Assembly (NCBI GenBank): GCA_902826885.1
Contig: CADEGL010000019.1
Coordinates: forward strand, 7,638-57,115
DNA length: 49,478 nucleotides
Direction: 5' to 3'
Origin: an uncultured Alphaproteobacteria bacterium
Lineage (GTDB): Bacteria > Pseudomonadota > Alphaproteobacteria > CADEGL01
Under the pieces are notes generated by a model that worked only from the letters and a program-made list of their open reading frames with translations, ran no database searches and was not told the origin of the DNA. Every line of letters starts with the position of its first letter. Position 1 is the first letter of the stretch. Positions 24,095 to 33,026 of the stretch are shown piece by piece. The position numbers and the translations under genes were made by a program.

Positions 24095-24114
24095 GCCGCG
24101 CCTTCCCAATCGCG

Positions 24115-24142
24115 CATGGGCGGCGCATTCTGGCCGCCCATG
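24115..24142. promoter_or_regulatory. Perfect hairpin over the TSUP start codons
   Basis: CATGGGCGGC (24115-24124) and GCCGCCCATG (24133-24142) make a 10-bp stem with an 8-nt loop 20 nt after the aminotransferase stop. Each arm contains an in-frame candidate ATG of the next gene. It could be a terminator without T-run or a translation-control hairpin. Confidence 0.4.
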
Positions 24143-24862
24143 CTCGAACTCGGCCTTTCCACCACCACCATCGTCAGCGCCTTTGCCATCATGACCGCGG
24201 CTTCGGCCATTCAGGCCATGGTCGGCATGGGGATTGCGCTCGTGGCCGTGCCCTTGCTGGCGCTGGTGGAACCCGGCTTCGTTCCCGGCCCCGTGCTGAT
24301 GTCGAGTCTGATCCTCACCCTGACTATGGCCTATCGCGGACGGCGCGAGTTGGAGAGCCGTGACCTGGGCTGGTCGGTCGCGGGCTTGGCCATCGGGACG
24401 GCCATCGGCGCGGCCCTCCTGGCCTATCTCAGCGGCCCATCCCTGCCCCGCATCTTCGGCGCCCTGATCCTCGTGGGTGTCGCGATCACGGCCTCGGGCG
24501 TGCGGTTCACACCTTCGCGGCGCGCGTTTTTGCTTGCCGGCACCGCTTCGGGGGTGATGGGCACCATGGTCGGCACCCACGGCCCGCCCATCGCGCTGGT
24601 GTTGCAAAACGCCCAGCCCTCCACCATCCGCGCCATGCTGGGCGCATATTTCACCGTGGCGGGCGCGGGCGCGGTCGCGGCGCTGGCCGCCGTCGGGCTC
24701 TTCGGTCAGCGGGAATTGATGCTGAGCGCGATCCTGCTACCCGGCATCGGCACAGGATTTTTGGCCGCGCAGGTCTTCGGTCATTTTGTCGCGGGACGCC
24801 TGATGCGCATCGCGATCCTGACCGTTTCCGCCGCGGGCGGCGCGATGCTGCTTCTGCGCTGA
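24116..24862 (+). CDS. TSUP (TauE/SafE) sulfite-exporter family permease
   Basis: A 248-residue membrane protein of the TauE/SafE family with about eight hydrophobic helices. The internal repeat typical of the family shows as IQAMVGMGIALVAVPLLAL in the first half and GVMGTMVGTHGPPIALVLQ in the second. Such proteins export sulfite, sulfoacetate or other organosulfur anions, or import some of them. It starts either at 24116 or, more consistently with the first helix, at the ATG at 24140. Close spacing behind the aminotransferase suggests co-transcription. It converges on the LysR gene. Confidence 0.85.
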   Translation: MGGAFWPPMLELGLSTTTIVSAFAIMTAASAIQAMVGMGIALVAVPLLALVEPGFVPGPVLMSSLILTLTMAYRGRRELESRDLGWSVAGLAIGTAIGAALLAYLSGPSLPRIFGALILVGVAITASGVRFTPSRRAFLLAGTASGVMGTMVGTHGPPIALVLQNAQPSTIRAMLGAYFTVAGAGAVAALAAVGLFGQRELMLSAILLPGIGTGFLAAQVFGHFVAGRLMRIAILTVSAAGGAMLLLR

Positions 24863-24865
24863 GGC

Positions 24866-25780
24866 TCAGCGCTTACGCTTGGGCTTTTGCGCGGGAGCCG
24901 GCCCCACCTCGGTCAAAAGCCAGTTGCGGAACGCCGCGATCTTCGGCCGCTGGGCGGTACTGTCCGGGCACACCAAGTAATAGGCGAGCGGCGAAGGCAG
25001 CGCGAGCTTGAACGGCTTCACCAGCCGCCCCGCCGCCAGATCGTCCACCGCGAGCGCGCCGCGCGCGAGGCCGACGCCGAGCCCGTCGACCGCGGCCTCG
25101 ATCATCATGCTGGAATCGTCGAACACCGGCCCCTGCCCCGGCGTCACGTCGGGCAGGTCCGCCGCATCGAGCCAATGGCGCCAGAAGTCGTGTGTCGCGG
25201 AGCGCAGCAGCGTATGGCGGCGTAGATCGGCCAGTGAGCGTAGCGGTGGCTTGCCGTCGCGCAAGGCGGGCGCGCAAACCGGGTAGATCTGTTCATCAAG
25301 AAACTTGGTGACCTTGAGACCGGGCCACTCGCCGTCGCCCCACAGAATCGCCACATCGACGTCAGCCCGGGCAAAGTCCGGCAGAACGGGCGATGGAAAC
25401 AGACTGATCTCGATCTGCGGATGCAAGCGCCGGAAGCGGCCCAAACGCGGCACCAACCATTTGGATGCGAAGGACGACAGCACGCTGACCACCAGCACGC
25501 GCTGCATCTCGCCGCTGTGCAGCAGGTCGAACGCCGCGCCCAGCCGGTCGAAGGAATCGCGCACCACGGGCAATAAAAGCCGCCCTTCGTCGGTCAGCGC
25601 CAGGCCGCGCGTCAGGCGGCGGAACAGCGGCACGCCGAGCTGATCCTCCAACTGCCGGATCTGCTGGCTGACGGCGGACTGGGTGACGTTCAGCTCCTCG
25701 GCCGCGCCCGTGAAGCTCAGGTTGCGTGCGGCGGCTTCGAAGGCGCGAAGCGTGTGGAGCGGCGGCAGGCGGCGCGGCAC
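24866..25780 (-). CDS. LysR family regulator (GcvA type)
   Basis: A 304-residue LysR-type regulator. The N-terminal winged helix (LPPLHTLRAFEAAARNLSFTGAA ... VTQSAVSQQIRQLE) is of the GcvA subgroup, and the rest is the periplasmic-binding-protein-like effector domain. I chose the GTG at 25780 because CTGGAGG precedes it at ideal distance and the GcvA-type N-terminus PRRLPPL begins there; an ATG at 25852 lacks such a site. It is divergent from the branched-chain-type substrate-binding protein gene and is a plausible regulator of it. The effector is unknown. The C-terminal tail is Lys/Arg/Pro-rich. Confidence 0.92.
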   Translation of the reverse strand: MPRRLPPLHTLRAFEAAARNLSFTGAAEELNVTQSAVSQQIRQLEDQLGVPLFRRLTRGLALTDEGRLLLPVVRDSFDRLGAAFDLLHSGEMQRVLVVSVLSSFASKWLVPRLGRFRRLHPQIEISLFPSPVLPDFARADVDVAILWGDGEWPGLKVTKFLDEQIYPVCAPALRDGKPPLRSLADLRRHTLLRSATHDFWRHWLDAADLPDVTPGQGPVFDDSSMMIEAAVDGLGVGLARGALAVDDLAAGRLVKPFKLALPSPLAYYLVCPDSTAQRPKIAAFRNWLLTEVGPAPAQKPKRKR

Positions 25781-25952
25781 GGGACCTCCAGGGGCATAAG
25801 CGGCCCTAATGCCGCGTATTAAAAACCATCGTTTGTTGGGGGCAAAGCCCAACCGAATAATTTCGCCACGCGCGGACCGCGAAAATGCGGCCAGCCAATT
25901 AGCTTACCTACTTAAATATTTCAAACAAACAAAGACGACGGGGAGAAGCCGG

Positions 25953-27218
25953 ATGAAAAAACGAACGCCCATTCCGCGTGCGAGCCGGTGGCTGGCCACG
26001 GCAGCGATTCTCATGGCCGCATCCATGGCGCAGGCTCAGGACGTGAAGCCGCCCACGGACCCTCTGGGCGTGGTGAAAATCCCCAAGGGCGCGCCCATCG
26101 TGATCGGCGGCTATTGGACGCTTTCGGGCTCGGAGACGGCGCTGGGCGTCGATCAGAAACGCGGCGCCGAGGTGGCGTTCGCCGACGTTGGGAACAAGGT
26201 GGCCGGCCATCCGATCCGCCTTATGGCGGAGGACAGCCAGTGCAGCGCCGAGGGTGGGCAGACGGCCGCGACCAAACTGGCCGCCAACCAGAATGTCGTG
26301 GTGGTGCTTGGCCCAGACTGCTCCAGCGCGGCGACACCAGGTGCGCCTATCCTGTGGAAGGCCGGTATCGCCAGCATCGGCACGTCGGCCACGGCGCCGC
26401 ATCTGACGGCGCCCAACCGCGGGCCACAGTTCGACGGTTTCGTACGCACGATCTACAGCGACATCTGGCAGGGCCAGGGCGACGCCAAATGGATGCACAA
26501 CGTGCTGGGCTGCAAGACGGCCGCGACCGTCCATGACGGCAGCCCCTATGCCCAGCAGCTCGTGGCCGTCTACGAGAAACAATTCAAGGAGTTGGGCGGC
26601 ACCATCGTCGCCTCCGAGGCCATCTCGCCCCAGGACGTCGACATGCAGCCCATGCTGACACGCGTGGCGACCGCTAAACCCTGCGTCGTCTATTACCCGG
26701 TCTTCGTCGCCGCGGCGGCGCAGATCACGCGCCAGGCCAAAAACGTCAGCGGCCTTAAGGGCACGAAGCTCGTGGGCGGCGGTGCGCTCATGACGCGCGA
26801 CTTCGTGGCCGCCGTGGGCAAGGACGTGATCGGCTTCCCGATCACCTATTCCGACATCTCGAAGGAAGCGCTCGGCAAGAACTACCCGAAGCTGGTGGCC
26901 GAATACACGAAGATGTTCGGCGAAGCGCCGATCCAGGGCTTCCACGCCCACGCCTATGACGGCGCGCGCATCGCGGTCATGGCGATCGAGAAGGTCGCGG
27001 TGACCGACAAGGCCGGCAACACCTATATCGGCCGCAAGGCTCTGCGCGATGCGCTGTTTGCGACCAAGGGCTATGACGGCATGGCCGGCCCCGTGGAGTG
27101 CAACGCGAACGGCGAATGCCAGAAGTTCAAGTTCGCGGTCTACGAGTTCGTCAACGCCGATCCCGCGACCTTCGAGCCCGGCAAGAATCCGAAGAAGGTC
27201 TATTCGGCCACTCAGTAA
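25953..27218 (+). CDS. Branched-chain amino acid-type ABC substrate-binding protein
   Basis: A 421-residue exported solute-binding protein of the LivJ family (type I periplasmic fold). The signal peptide MKKRTPIPRASRWLATAAIL ends near AQAQ. The mature domain starts PIVIGGYWTLSGSETALGVD, as in Leu/Ile/Val, amide and urea-type binders, and carries one likely disulfide (CSAEGG ... DCSS region). The permease and ATPase genes are not adjacent, so it is an orphan that must use components encoded elsewhere. The ATG at 25953 follows GGGGAG; an earlier in-frame ATG would add a non-signal extension. The amidase gene downstream suggests an amide or peptide-like ligand, which is inference. Confidence 0.88.
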   Translation: MKKRTPIPRASRWLATAAILMAASMAQAQDVKPPTDPLGVVKIPKGAPIVIGGYWTLSGSETALGVDQKRGAEVAFADVGNKVAGHPIRLMAEDSQCSAEGGQTAATKLAANQNVVVVLGPDCSSAATPGAPILWKAGIASIGTSATAPHLTAPNRGPQFDGFVRTIYSDIWQGQGDAKWMHNVLGCKTAATVHDGSPYAQQLVAVYEKQFKELGGTIVASEAISPQDVDMQPMLTRVATAKPCVVYYPVFVAAAAQITRQAKNVSGLKGTKLVGGGALMTRDFVAAVGKDVIGFPITYSDISKEALGKNYPKLVAEYTKMFGEAPIQGFHAHAYDGARIAVMAIEKVAVTDKAGNTYIGRKALRDALFATKGYDGMAGPVECNANGECQKFKFAVYEFVNADPATFEPGKNPKKVYSATQ

Positions 27219-27237
27219 GGCGTGCCTCCCAGCGCCC

Positions 27238-27266
27238 GCGGGGCGTCCTTCCTCGGGGCGCCCCGC
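27238..27266 (+). terminator. Terminator-like hairpin after the binding-protein gene
   Basis: GCGGGGCG (27238-27245) pairs with CGCCCCGC (27259-27266), followed by ATTCCTTTC. The weak T-content makes it a moderate intrinsic terminator candidate, about 20 nt after the stop codon. Confidence 0.5.
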
Positions 27267-27370
27267 ATTCCTTTCAGAAGCGGCGCTTATGGGTCCCGTT
27301 AGAAGCCACCGTTTGCCAAGGCCGTGCGGAGCCCGATAATTCCAGACAAACCCAGCGCGAGGAGCCTGCC

Positions 27371-28777
27371 ATGACGACCGATCCCTCCCTGATGCCGGCG
27401 GCCGAGCTTCTGAGGCTCTACCGCGCGAAGAAACTGTCGCCGGTCGAGGCCACGCGCGCGGCGCTCGACCGCATCGCGCAGTCGGACCACGCGCTGAACT
27501 CCTACACGCTGGTAACGGAAGAAGACGCGTTGCGCGCGGCACGCGAGTCCGAAGCGCGTTGGGCCAAGGGCGCGCCGGAAGGCCTGGTCGATGGCGTGCC
27601 AACCAGCATCAAGGACCTGGCCATGATGAAGGGCCTGCCCTTCCGCCGTGGCTCGCGCCTGACACCCGAGGGCGAGATCTGCCAGGAGGACGCACCACCG
27701 GTCGCGCGGCTGCGCGAGCACAACGCGGTCTTCCTGGGAAAGACAACGACGCCCGAGTTCGGCTGGAAAGGTGTGACCGACAGCGCGCTTTGCGGCATCA
27801 CGCGCAATCCGTGGGACACGACCAAGACGCCGGGCGGCTCGAGCGGTGGCGCCTCGGCCAGCGTGGCCGTCGGCATGGGCGCGTTGGCGCTCGGCACGGA
27901 CGGCGGCGGCTCGATCCGCATGCCCGCGGGCTTCACCGGCATCTTCGGCCTCTACCCCACCGCCGGACGCATCCCGTACTACCCGACCAGCGTGATGGGA
28001 ACGATGTCGCAGATGGGGCCGATGACGCGCACCGTGACCGACGGCGCGCTGATGTTCAGCGTCATGGCCGCGCCCGACGCGCGCGACTGGATCGCGCTGG
28101 AGCCGGCGGCGCACGCCTATCACGAGGGTCTGGAAGACGGCGTGAAGGGCATGCGCCTAGCCTGGAGCCCAACACTTGGCTATGCCAAGAACGATCCTGG
28201 CATCGCGGAAACGGTCGAAAAGGCGGTACGCGCCCTGGAAGCGGAGGGCGCGATCGTCGAACAGGTCGATCATGTCTTCGACGATCCGCGCGAGCCTTAC
28301 GAGCGCCTTTATAATGTCGGCCTCGCCCGCATCTACCGGACGCTGACGCCCGAGAAGCAGGCGCTGATCGATCCGGGCTTGGCGCAAATGGCCCAGAACG
28401 GCCTCAAGATCGACGTCTTCTCGTATGCGGACGCCCACGCGGCGCGGGCGCGCTATGGCGAGATCGTCAACGCCCTGTTCCAGCGCTACGACCTTCTGCT
28501 GACGCCCCAGCTTCCCCTAACGGCCTTCGAGGCCGGCGCCGAATTCCCGGCCGGGCGGGGCATGCGGCGCTGGCTCGATTGGAATCCGTTTGGCTATCCC
28601 TTCAACTTCACCAACAGCCCGGCCGCCACCGTGCCCTGCGGCTTCGTGAAAGGCCTCCCGGTCGCTCTACAGATCGTTGGCCCGCGCCATCGCGAACACC
28701 GCATCTTGAAAGCCGCGCGCGCTTACGAACGGCGCCATCCCTTCGCCTTGCCAAAGCCGCCGGCCGCAAAGGCATAA
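27371..28777 (+). CDS. Amidase signature family hydrolase
   Basis: A 468-residue amidase of the GatA/amidase-signature family. The Ser-cisSer-Lys catalytic triad is visible: the Lys in VPTSIKDLAMMKG, the middle Ser in the Gly-rich GGSSGGASASVAVG, and the nucleophile Ser in the following GTDGGGSIRMPAGFTG. These enzymes hydrolyse amides to acid and ammonia. GatA itself is unlikely because no gatB or gatC is near. It follows a branched-chain-type binding protein after 152 bp, hinting at uptake and cleavage of an amide compound. The ATG at 27371 is preceded by AGGAG; longer readings run into the binding-protein gene. Confidence 0.9.
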   Translation: MTTDPSLMPAAELLRLYRAKKLSPVEATRAALDRIAQSDHALNSYTLVTEEDALRAARESEARWAKGAPEGLVDGVPTSIKDLAMMKGLPFRRGSRLTPEGEICQEDAPPVARLREHNAVFLGKTTTPEFGWKGVTDSALCGITRNPWDTTKTPGGSSGGASASVAVGMGALALGTDGGGSIRMPAGFTGIFGLYPTAGRIPYYPTSVMGTMSQMGPMTRTVTDGALMFSVMAAPDARDWIALEPAAHAYHEGLEDGVKGMRLAWSPTLGYAKNDPGIAETVEKAVRALEAEGAIVEQVDHVFDDPREPYERLYNVGLARIYRTLTPEKQALIDPGLAQMAQNGLKIDVFSYADAHAARARYGEIVNALFQRYDLLLTPQLPLTAFEAGAEFPAGRGMRRWLDWNPFGYPFNFTNSPAATVPCGFVKGLPVALQIVGPRHREHRILKAARAYERRHPFALPKPPAAKA

Positions 28778-29248
28778 CCAACAGCCAGCGCCCGTCTGCC
28801 ACTGCCGCGACCTGCCGGTTTCCGCCCGGCGGGTCGTCACATTTCGGCAACGGCTCATGATACCGTGGTTATGTTATTAAGAATGAGTTGCATTGACCGG
28901 ACATCATTCTTATAAGCCAATGGGTTCGCGGGGTGCGTGGCAGGGGTGCCACGGTCCAGCGGCGGGGGGCGAAGGGGAAAGCCACGATGCGCGCATCGAC
29001 GGCCATACCGCGTCCGGAACGGATTCGTTCTGCCCCACGCCGGCGGAAACATCCTCGCGCGAATACGAGGACCATGCCGACGTCCGCGGCGGACGACACC
29101 GCCGAATCACATCCGTTCCGAGTGCCGCGTCCGATCTCGCATGCGCGGCACCATGCCACCAAGCCAGCCCCTTTCCGGCGCACGCCCAGGGGAGCCAGCC
29201 AGGTCCCAATGACGCGAGACCTGATGGCTCTCAGAAAAAGGTGTGCCC
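28778..29248. other. Long gap before the siderophore receptor: no convincing gene
   Basis: This 471-bp interval has several open frames on both strands, but all give Arg/Pro/His/Ala-rich products typical of non-coding high-GC sequence, and none resembles a family I know. It contains the Fur-like site near 28880. If transcription starts there, the receptor mRNA has a leader of about 350 nt, unusually long for this gene class. Confidence 0.5.
28872..28892 (+). promoter_or_regulatory. Fur-box-like site upstream of the siderophore receptor
   Basis: The 21-mer ends in AATGAGTTGCA (28882-28892) and matches the best Fur-like site of the window (35883-35903) at 16 of 21 positions. An additional perfect inverted repeat, TAAGAATGA (28878-28886) and TCATTCTTA (28904-28912), overlaps it. 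Iron-dependent repression of the receptor gene is inferred. Confidence 0.55.
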
Positions 29249-31390
29249 ATGCCGACCAATTTCCTCCCTCTTCCCAGCCACCTGCGTTCGCGGCTTCTAA
29301 GCCACGGCGTGGTCGCGGCGGTGACCTTTGGCGCAGCGGCGGCCACGCCCGGTTCCGCCGTGGCGCAACAAGCGCCCACCATGCTGCCGCCGGTTTCCGT
29401 GCAAACGCAGGGGCAGGCCGACGAGGCCTCGCCCTTGAAGCGCACCATGACCAGCCAGTCCAAATACGGCGGCGAGATCATGGACACCCCACAGTCCATC
29501 ACCGTCGTCACCGAAGAGTTGATGGACGAACAGCACGTCACCCGCATGCGTGACGCGTTGCGCAACGTGCCGGGTATCTCGCTGGGCTCGGGCGAAGGCG
29601 GTCCGCAAGGCGACAATATTTTCCTGCGCGGCTTCTCGACGCGCGGCGACATGTACCTGGACGGCGTGCGCGACTTCGGCAGCTACAACCGCGACACCTT
29701 CGCGCTGCAGTCGGTCGAGGTGTTGAAGGGCGCATCGTCGACGATCTTCGGACGCGGCTCGACCGGCGGCGTCATCAACAACGTCTCCAAGGAGCCGTTG
29801 GCGCAGAACCTGAACGAGGTCGACGTCTCCGGCGGCACCCAGCCCTCGGGCCGCGGCACCGGCGACTTCAACTATGTCTTCAATGAGACGACGGCCCTGC
29901 GCTTCAACGCGATGGCCGAGTATTCGGAAACAACCGACCGCGACTACGTGAACAGCCAGCGCTGGGGCATCTTCCCGACGTTGACCTTCGGCATGAACAC
30001 GGATCTCGAGGTCAACTTCAACTATCTGCACCAGGCGGAAAACAACATCCCCGACCTGGGTATCCCGTTCTATTTCGGGTCACCCGCACCGGTCGGCCGT
30101 CAGACCTTCTACGGCTACGCCGATTTCGACTATGAAAAGACGTATGTCGACGTCGTCACCAACCGCGTCAAGTGGAACATCGATTCGGCGGTCACGCTGA
30201 CCAACACGCTGCGCTACGGCAACGAAAGCCGCTCGCAGTCGCCGACCGCACCACGCATTCCCGCCGGCGTTACCATCAACACGCCGCAGTCCGCGGTCAC
30301 CGTCACGCGCAGTAAGCCAACCAGCGACCGCGACTATCAGAACGTCACGGACCAATCGGACTTCCTGGTGACCGCCAAGACCTGGGATATCGGCCACACA
30401 ATCAACACCGGTATCGAGCTGTCGTGGGAGACGTTCGATCAGACCAACTTCAACATCAACAACAACCCCAACGCGAACTTTCTCTTCCCCAATACCTACC
30501 AGGCGACGCCGCAGAAAGGCGCCGTCAGCAGCTCGTCCACGACCAACACCAACTCCCAAGCGTATTACATCCAAGACAAGGTCGCCGTGACCGATTGGCT
30601 GGACCTGCTGGGCGGCTTTCGCATCGACCGCTTTTCGGCGCAGTTCCGCAACAACGTGAACAGCGGCAACCTGAACAGCGTCGATCGCATCCCGAGCGGC
30701 CGCGCCGCCGCCATCGTCAAGCCGACCGAGGAGCAGAGCTACTACTTCAACTGGGGCACATCGGCGAACCCGTCGGCCGAGAACTTCACGCTCGCCAACA
30801 ACACGGCCGCGGTGAACCCGGAGACCAGCGAGATCTACGAAATCGGCGCCAAGTACGATTTGTTCGAGAAGACGCTGGGCATCCAAGCCGCGATCTACAA
30901 GCTGGAGAAAACCAACACCCGTATTCCCGACCCGACCGGCTCGTTCTTCGTCCTCGACGGACGCCAATGGGTGCAGGGCGGCGAGTTGAGCGTGGTCGGC
31001 AAGATCACGGACAAGTGGGAAACCATGTCCGGCCTGTCGGTGATGTCGTCGGACAACTCATCGACCACGCCGTCCAACAACGGCAAGGAGCTGCCCAACA
31101 CGCCGAACCTGACGTGGAATATCTGGACGACCTACGACGTCATCAAGAATCTCGAGGTCGGCGGCGGCCTCTTCTATGTCGGCGAGTACTACGCCGACGC
31201 GGCCAACCAGAACCAGATCCCGGCCTATTACCGCATCGACCTGATGTCGTCCTACAAGATCGACGAACGGTTCGGCCTGCAGGTGAACCTCCAGAACCTG
31301 CTCGACAAGCGCTACTACGAAGGCAGTGGCGGCAACGTGCTGCCTGGCGCCGGACGCACCGCCATCTTTACTGGGACGTACAAGTTCTAA
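29249..31390 (+). CDS. TonB-dependent siderophore receptor (Fiu/FhuE-like)
   Basis: A 713-residue outer-membrane receptor for ferric siderophores. The signal peptide is followed by a plug domain with DTPQSITVVTEELMDEQ, MRDALRNVPGISLGSGEGG, NIFLRGFSTRGDMYLDGVRD and VEVLKGASSTIFGRGSTGG, and then by the 22-strand barrel ending AIFTGTYKF. The plug pattern and the neighbouring piuC are typical of catecholate receptors such as Fiu/PiuA. The ATG at 29249 is favoured over a GTG two codons earlier because AAAAGG lies at proper distance. It is energised by the ExbB-ExbD-TonB complex encoded downstream. A strong hairpin separates it from piuC. Confidence 0.93.
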   Translation: MPTNFLPLPSHLRSRLLSHGVVAAVTFGAAAATPGSAVAQQAPTMLPPVSVQTQGQADEASPLKRTMTSQSKYGGEIMDTPQSITVVTEELMDEQHVTRMRDALRNVPGISLGSGEGGPQGDNIFLRGFSTRGDMYLDGVRDFGSYNRDTFALQSVEVLKGASSTIFGRGSTGGVINNVSKEPLAQNLNEVDVSGGTQPSGRGTGDFNYVFNETTALRFNAMAEYSETTDRDYVNSQRWGIFPTLTFGMNTDLEVNFNYLHQAENNIPDLGIPFYFGSPAPVGRQTFYGYADFDYEKTYVDVVTNRVKWNIDSAVTLTNTLRYGNESRSQSPTAPRIPAGVTINTPQSAVTVTRSKPTSDRDYQNVTDQSDFLVTAKTWDIGHTINTGIELSWETFDQTNFNINNNPNANFLFPNTYQATPQKGAVSSSSTTNTNSQAYYIQDKVAVTDWLDLLGGFRIDRFSAQFRNNVNSGNLNSVDRIPSGRAAAIVKPTEEQSYYFNWGTSANPSAENFTLANNTAAVNPETSEIYEIGAKYDLFEKTLGIQAAIYKLEKTNTRIPDPTGSFFVLDGRQWVQGGELSVVGKITDKWETMSGLSVMSSDNSSTTPSNNGKELPNTPNLTWNIWTTYDVIKNLEVGGGLFYVGEYYADAANQNQIPAYYRIDLMSSYKIDERFGLQVNLQNLLDKRYYEGSGGNVLPGAGRTAIFTGTYKF

Positions 31391-31392
31391 CC

Positions 31393-31438
31393 GCGGCGTG
31401 GTCCGGCGCTCCACGCGGGAGTGCCGGACCATGGCCGC
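31393..31438 (+). terminator. Large hairpin between receptor and piuC
   Basis: TGGTCCGGC (31399-31407) pairs with GCCGGACCA (31423-31431), extended inward by CTC/GAG and outward by GCGGC (31393-31397) with GCCGC (31434-31438). There is no T-run behind it. It may protect the receptor mRNA 3' end or attenuate transcription into piuC and the exb-tonB genes. Confidence 0.6.
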
Positions 31439-31460
31439 AATACCAGGAGAATAGACCCGC

Positions 31461-32144
31461 GTGCTCGTTCAAGTTCCGAATGTCCTGACGCCCGACGAGG
31501 TGGCGAAATGCCGCGCACTGATGGAACGCGCGGCCTGGGATGACGGCAAGCTCACCGCGGGCGACCAGTCCGCGGTGGTGAAGGACAACCAGCAAGTCCG
31601 CTACGGCACGCCGGAGCAAAAGGAGCTGGTGGAATTGGTCCTGATGGCCTTGGGGCGCAATCCCCTGTTCATCACCGCTTCGCTGCCGCTCAAGATCTTT
31701 CCGCCGATGTTCAGCCGCTACCACCCCGGCCAGTCCTTCGGCACCCATGTGGACAACGCCATCCGCAATGTTCCCAACACGCCGCATCGCGTCCGCACGG
31801 ACGTGTCCGCCACGCTCTTTCTGGCCGCGCCGGAGGAGTATGACGGCGGTGAGTTGGTGGTCGAGGACGTCTATGCCGCCCAACGGGTCAAGCTGCCGTC
31901 AGGCCACCTGATCCTCTATCCCACATCCAGCGTGCATCACGTGCGTGCCGTCACGCGCGGCACACGGCTGGCCGCCGTGTTCTGGGTGCAAAGCATGGTG
32001 CGCGACGACGGCCAGCGAACCATCCTGTTCGACCTCGACACCGCGATTCGGAATCTTCGCTCATCCAGCGCCGACCAAAACCCTTCGGTCGTCCAGCTGA
32101 CCGCGATCTATCACAACCTGCTCCGCCGCTGGGCGGACGCCTGA
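31461..32144 (+). CDS. piuC: Fe(II)/2-oxoglutarate dioxygenase, PKHD type
   Basis: A 227-residue cytoplasmic PiuC/YbiX-type hydroxylase. The 2-His-1-Asp iron site is H96-x-D98 (FGTHVDNA) and the distal His at 159 or 160 (SSVHHVRAVTRG), with R169 likely to bind 2-oxoglutarate. PiuC genes regularly accompany catecholate siderophore receptors, and this one follows such a receptor by 70 nt. The substrate of the family is not established. It starts with GTG; AGGAG lies about 12 nt upstream, slightly far. The exbB gene begins 32 nt after its stop. Confidence 0.93.
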   Translation: MLVQVPNVLTPDEVAKCRALMERAAWDDGKLTAGDQSAVVKDNQQVRYGTPEQKELVELVLMALGRNPLFITASLPLKIFPPMFSRYHPGQSFGTHVDNAIRNVPNTPHRVRTDVSATLFLAAPEEYDGGELVVEDVYAAQRVKLPSGHLILYPTSSVHHVRAVTRGTRLAAVFWVQSMVRDDGQRTILFDLDTAIRNLRSSSADQNPSVVQLTAIYHNLLRRWADA

Positions 32145-32176
32145 CCCCAATGATCTGTATTCGACGGAGGACTACC

Positions 32177-33022
32177 GTGTTGAATCGTCCCATCGCGACC
32201 GCAGCCGCCGGCGCCCTCTTCGCGCTTGTCTCGCCGGTCCTCGCCGCCGACACGGCGCCTCCCGCGCCGGGCACCGGCACCGGTGCCATGCCGCTCGATC
32301 CGGCGACCCCACTCAACACGGCGCCTGGCGTCCTGCCGCAAGACCTGTCGGTCTGGGGCATGTTCACGACGGCCGATATCATCGTCCAGGCCGTCATGGT
32401 GGGGCTCCTCATCGCCTCGGTCATTACCTGGACAGTCTGGTTGTCGAAGAATTTGGAGCTGCACAAAGCGCGCAAACGCGCGCTCTTGGCGCTCACCGAG
32501 GTCAGCCAATCGCGAACCTTGGCCGAAGCCGCCCAGCGCGTGGCCGACCACGACGGCCCGACCGCGACGTTGATCGTTGCCGCGCAGACCGAGTTGGCGG
32601 AATCCATGGAAGATCCGCCGGAAAGCGTGAAGGAACGCGCGGCGTGGCACTTGGAGCGGATCGAGGCCGCCGCCGGCCGGCGCATCGCGAAGGGCACCGG
32701 CATCCTGGCCACGATCGGCGCGACCGCCCCCTTCGTCGGCCTGTTCGGCACGGTGTGGGGCATCATGAACAGCTTCATCGGTATCGCGAAGTCTCAGACC
32801 ACAAACCTGGCCGTCGTGGCGCCCGGCATCGCCGAGGCGCTTTTGGCGACCGCGCTGGGTCTGGTCGCGGCAATTCCCGCGGTTGTGATCTACAACCACT
32901 TCTCGCGTTCGATCTCGGGCTACCGCCACCAGCTGGGCGACGCCTCGGCCGTGGTGCTGCGCCTGCTCTCGCGCGACCTCGACCGCCGCCAGGCCCCGCG
33001 CCTCACCAAGGCGGCGGAGTAG
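32177..33022 (+). CDS. exbB: TonB-system energiser ExbB
   Basis: A 281-residue inner-membrane proton channel subunit. A cleavable N-terminal signal (MLNRPIATAAAGALFALVSP) and a Pro/Ala-rich periplasmic extension precede the first membrane helix (AVMVGLLIASVITWTVWL). The long cytoplasmic domain follows, then two helices around GILATIGATAPFVGLFGTVWGIMN and EALLATALGLVAAIPAVVIYN, whose Thr/Ala/Gly residues line the pore. The GTG at 32177 is chosen because GGAGG precedes it at 7 nt; it leaves a normal signal sequence, unlike the ATG at 32150. It forms an operon with exbD (4-nt gap) and tonB. Confidence 0.95.
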   Translation: MLNRPIATAAAGALFALVSPVLAADTAPPAPGTGTGAMPLDPATPLNTAPGVLPQDLSVWGMFTTADIIVQAVMVGLLIASVITWTVWLSKNLELHKARKRALLALTEVSQSRTLAEAAQRVADHDGPTATLIVAAQTELAESMEDPPESVKERAAWHLERIEAAAGRRIAKGTGILATIGATAPFVGLFGTVWGIMNSFIGIAKSQTTNLAVVAPGIAEALLATALGLVAAIPAVVIYNHFSRSISGYRHQLGDASAVVLRLLSRDLDRRQAPRLTKAAE

Positions 33023-33026
33023 CGCC

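Noticed and set aside
22877-24607. A 576-codon open frame on the minus strand opposite the aminotransferase and TSUP genes
   Set aside because: It is antisense to two clearly functional genes and its product is rich in His/Arg/Gln/Asp with no domain; this is a codon-bias shadow in high-GC DNA.
25908-27602. A 564-codon open frame on the minus strand opposite the substrate-binding protein
   Set aside because: It is an Arg/Ala/His-rich shadow product without recognisable motifs, and the sense gene has a signal peptide and a family fold.
27371-28777. GatA subunit of the Glu-tRNA amidotransferase
   Set aside because: The amidase signature is shared, but gatB and gatC are absent and the gene follows a solute-binding protein, so a general amidase is more likely.
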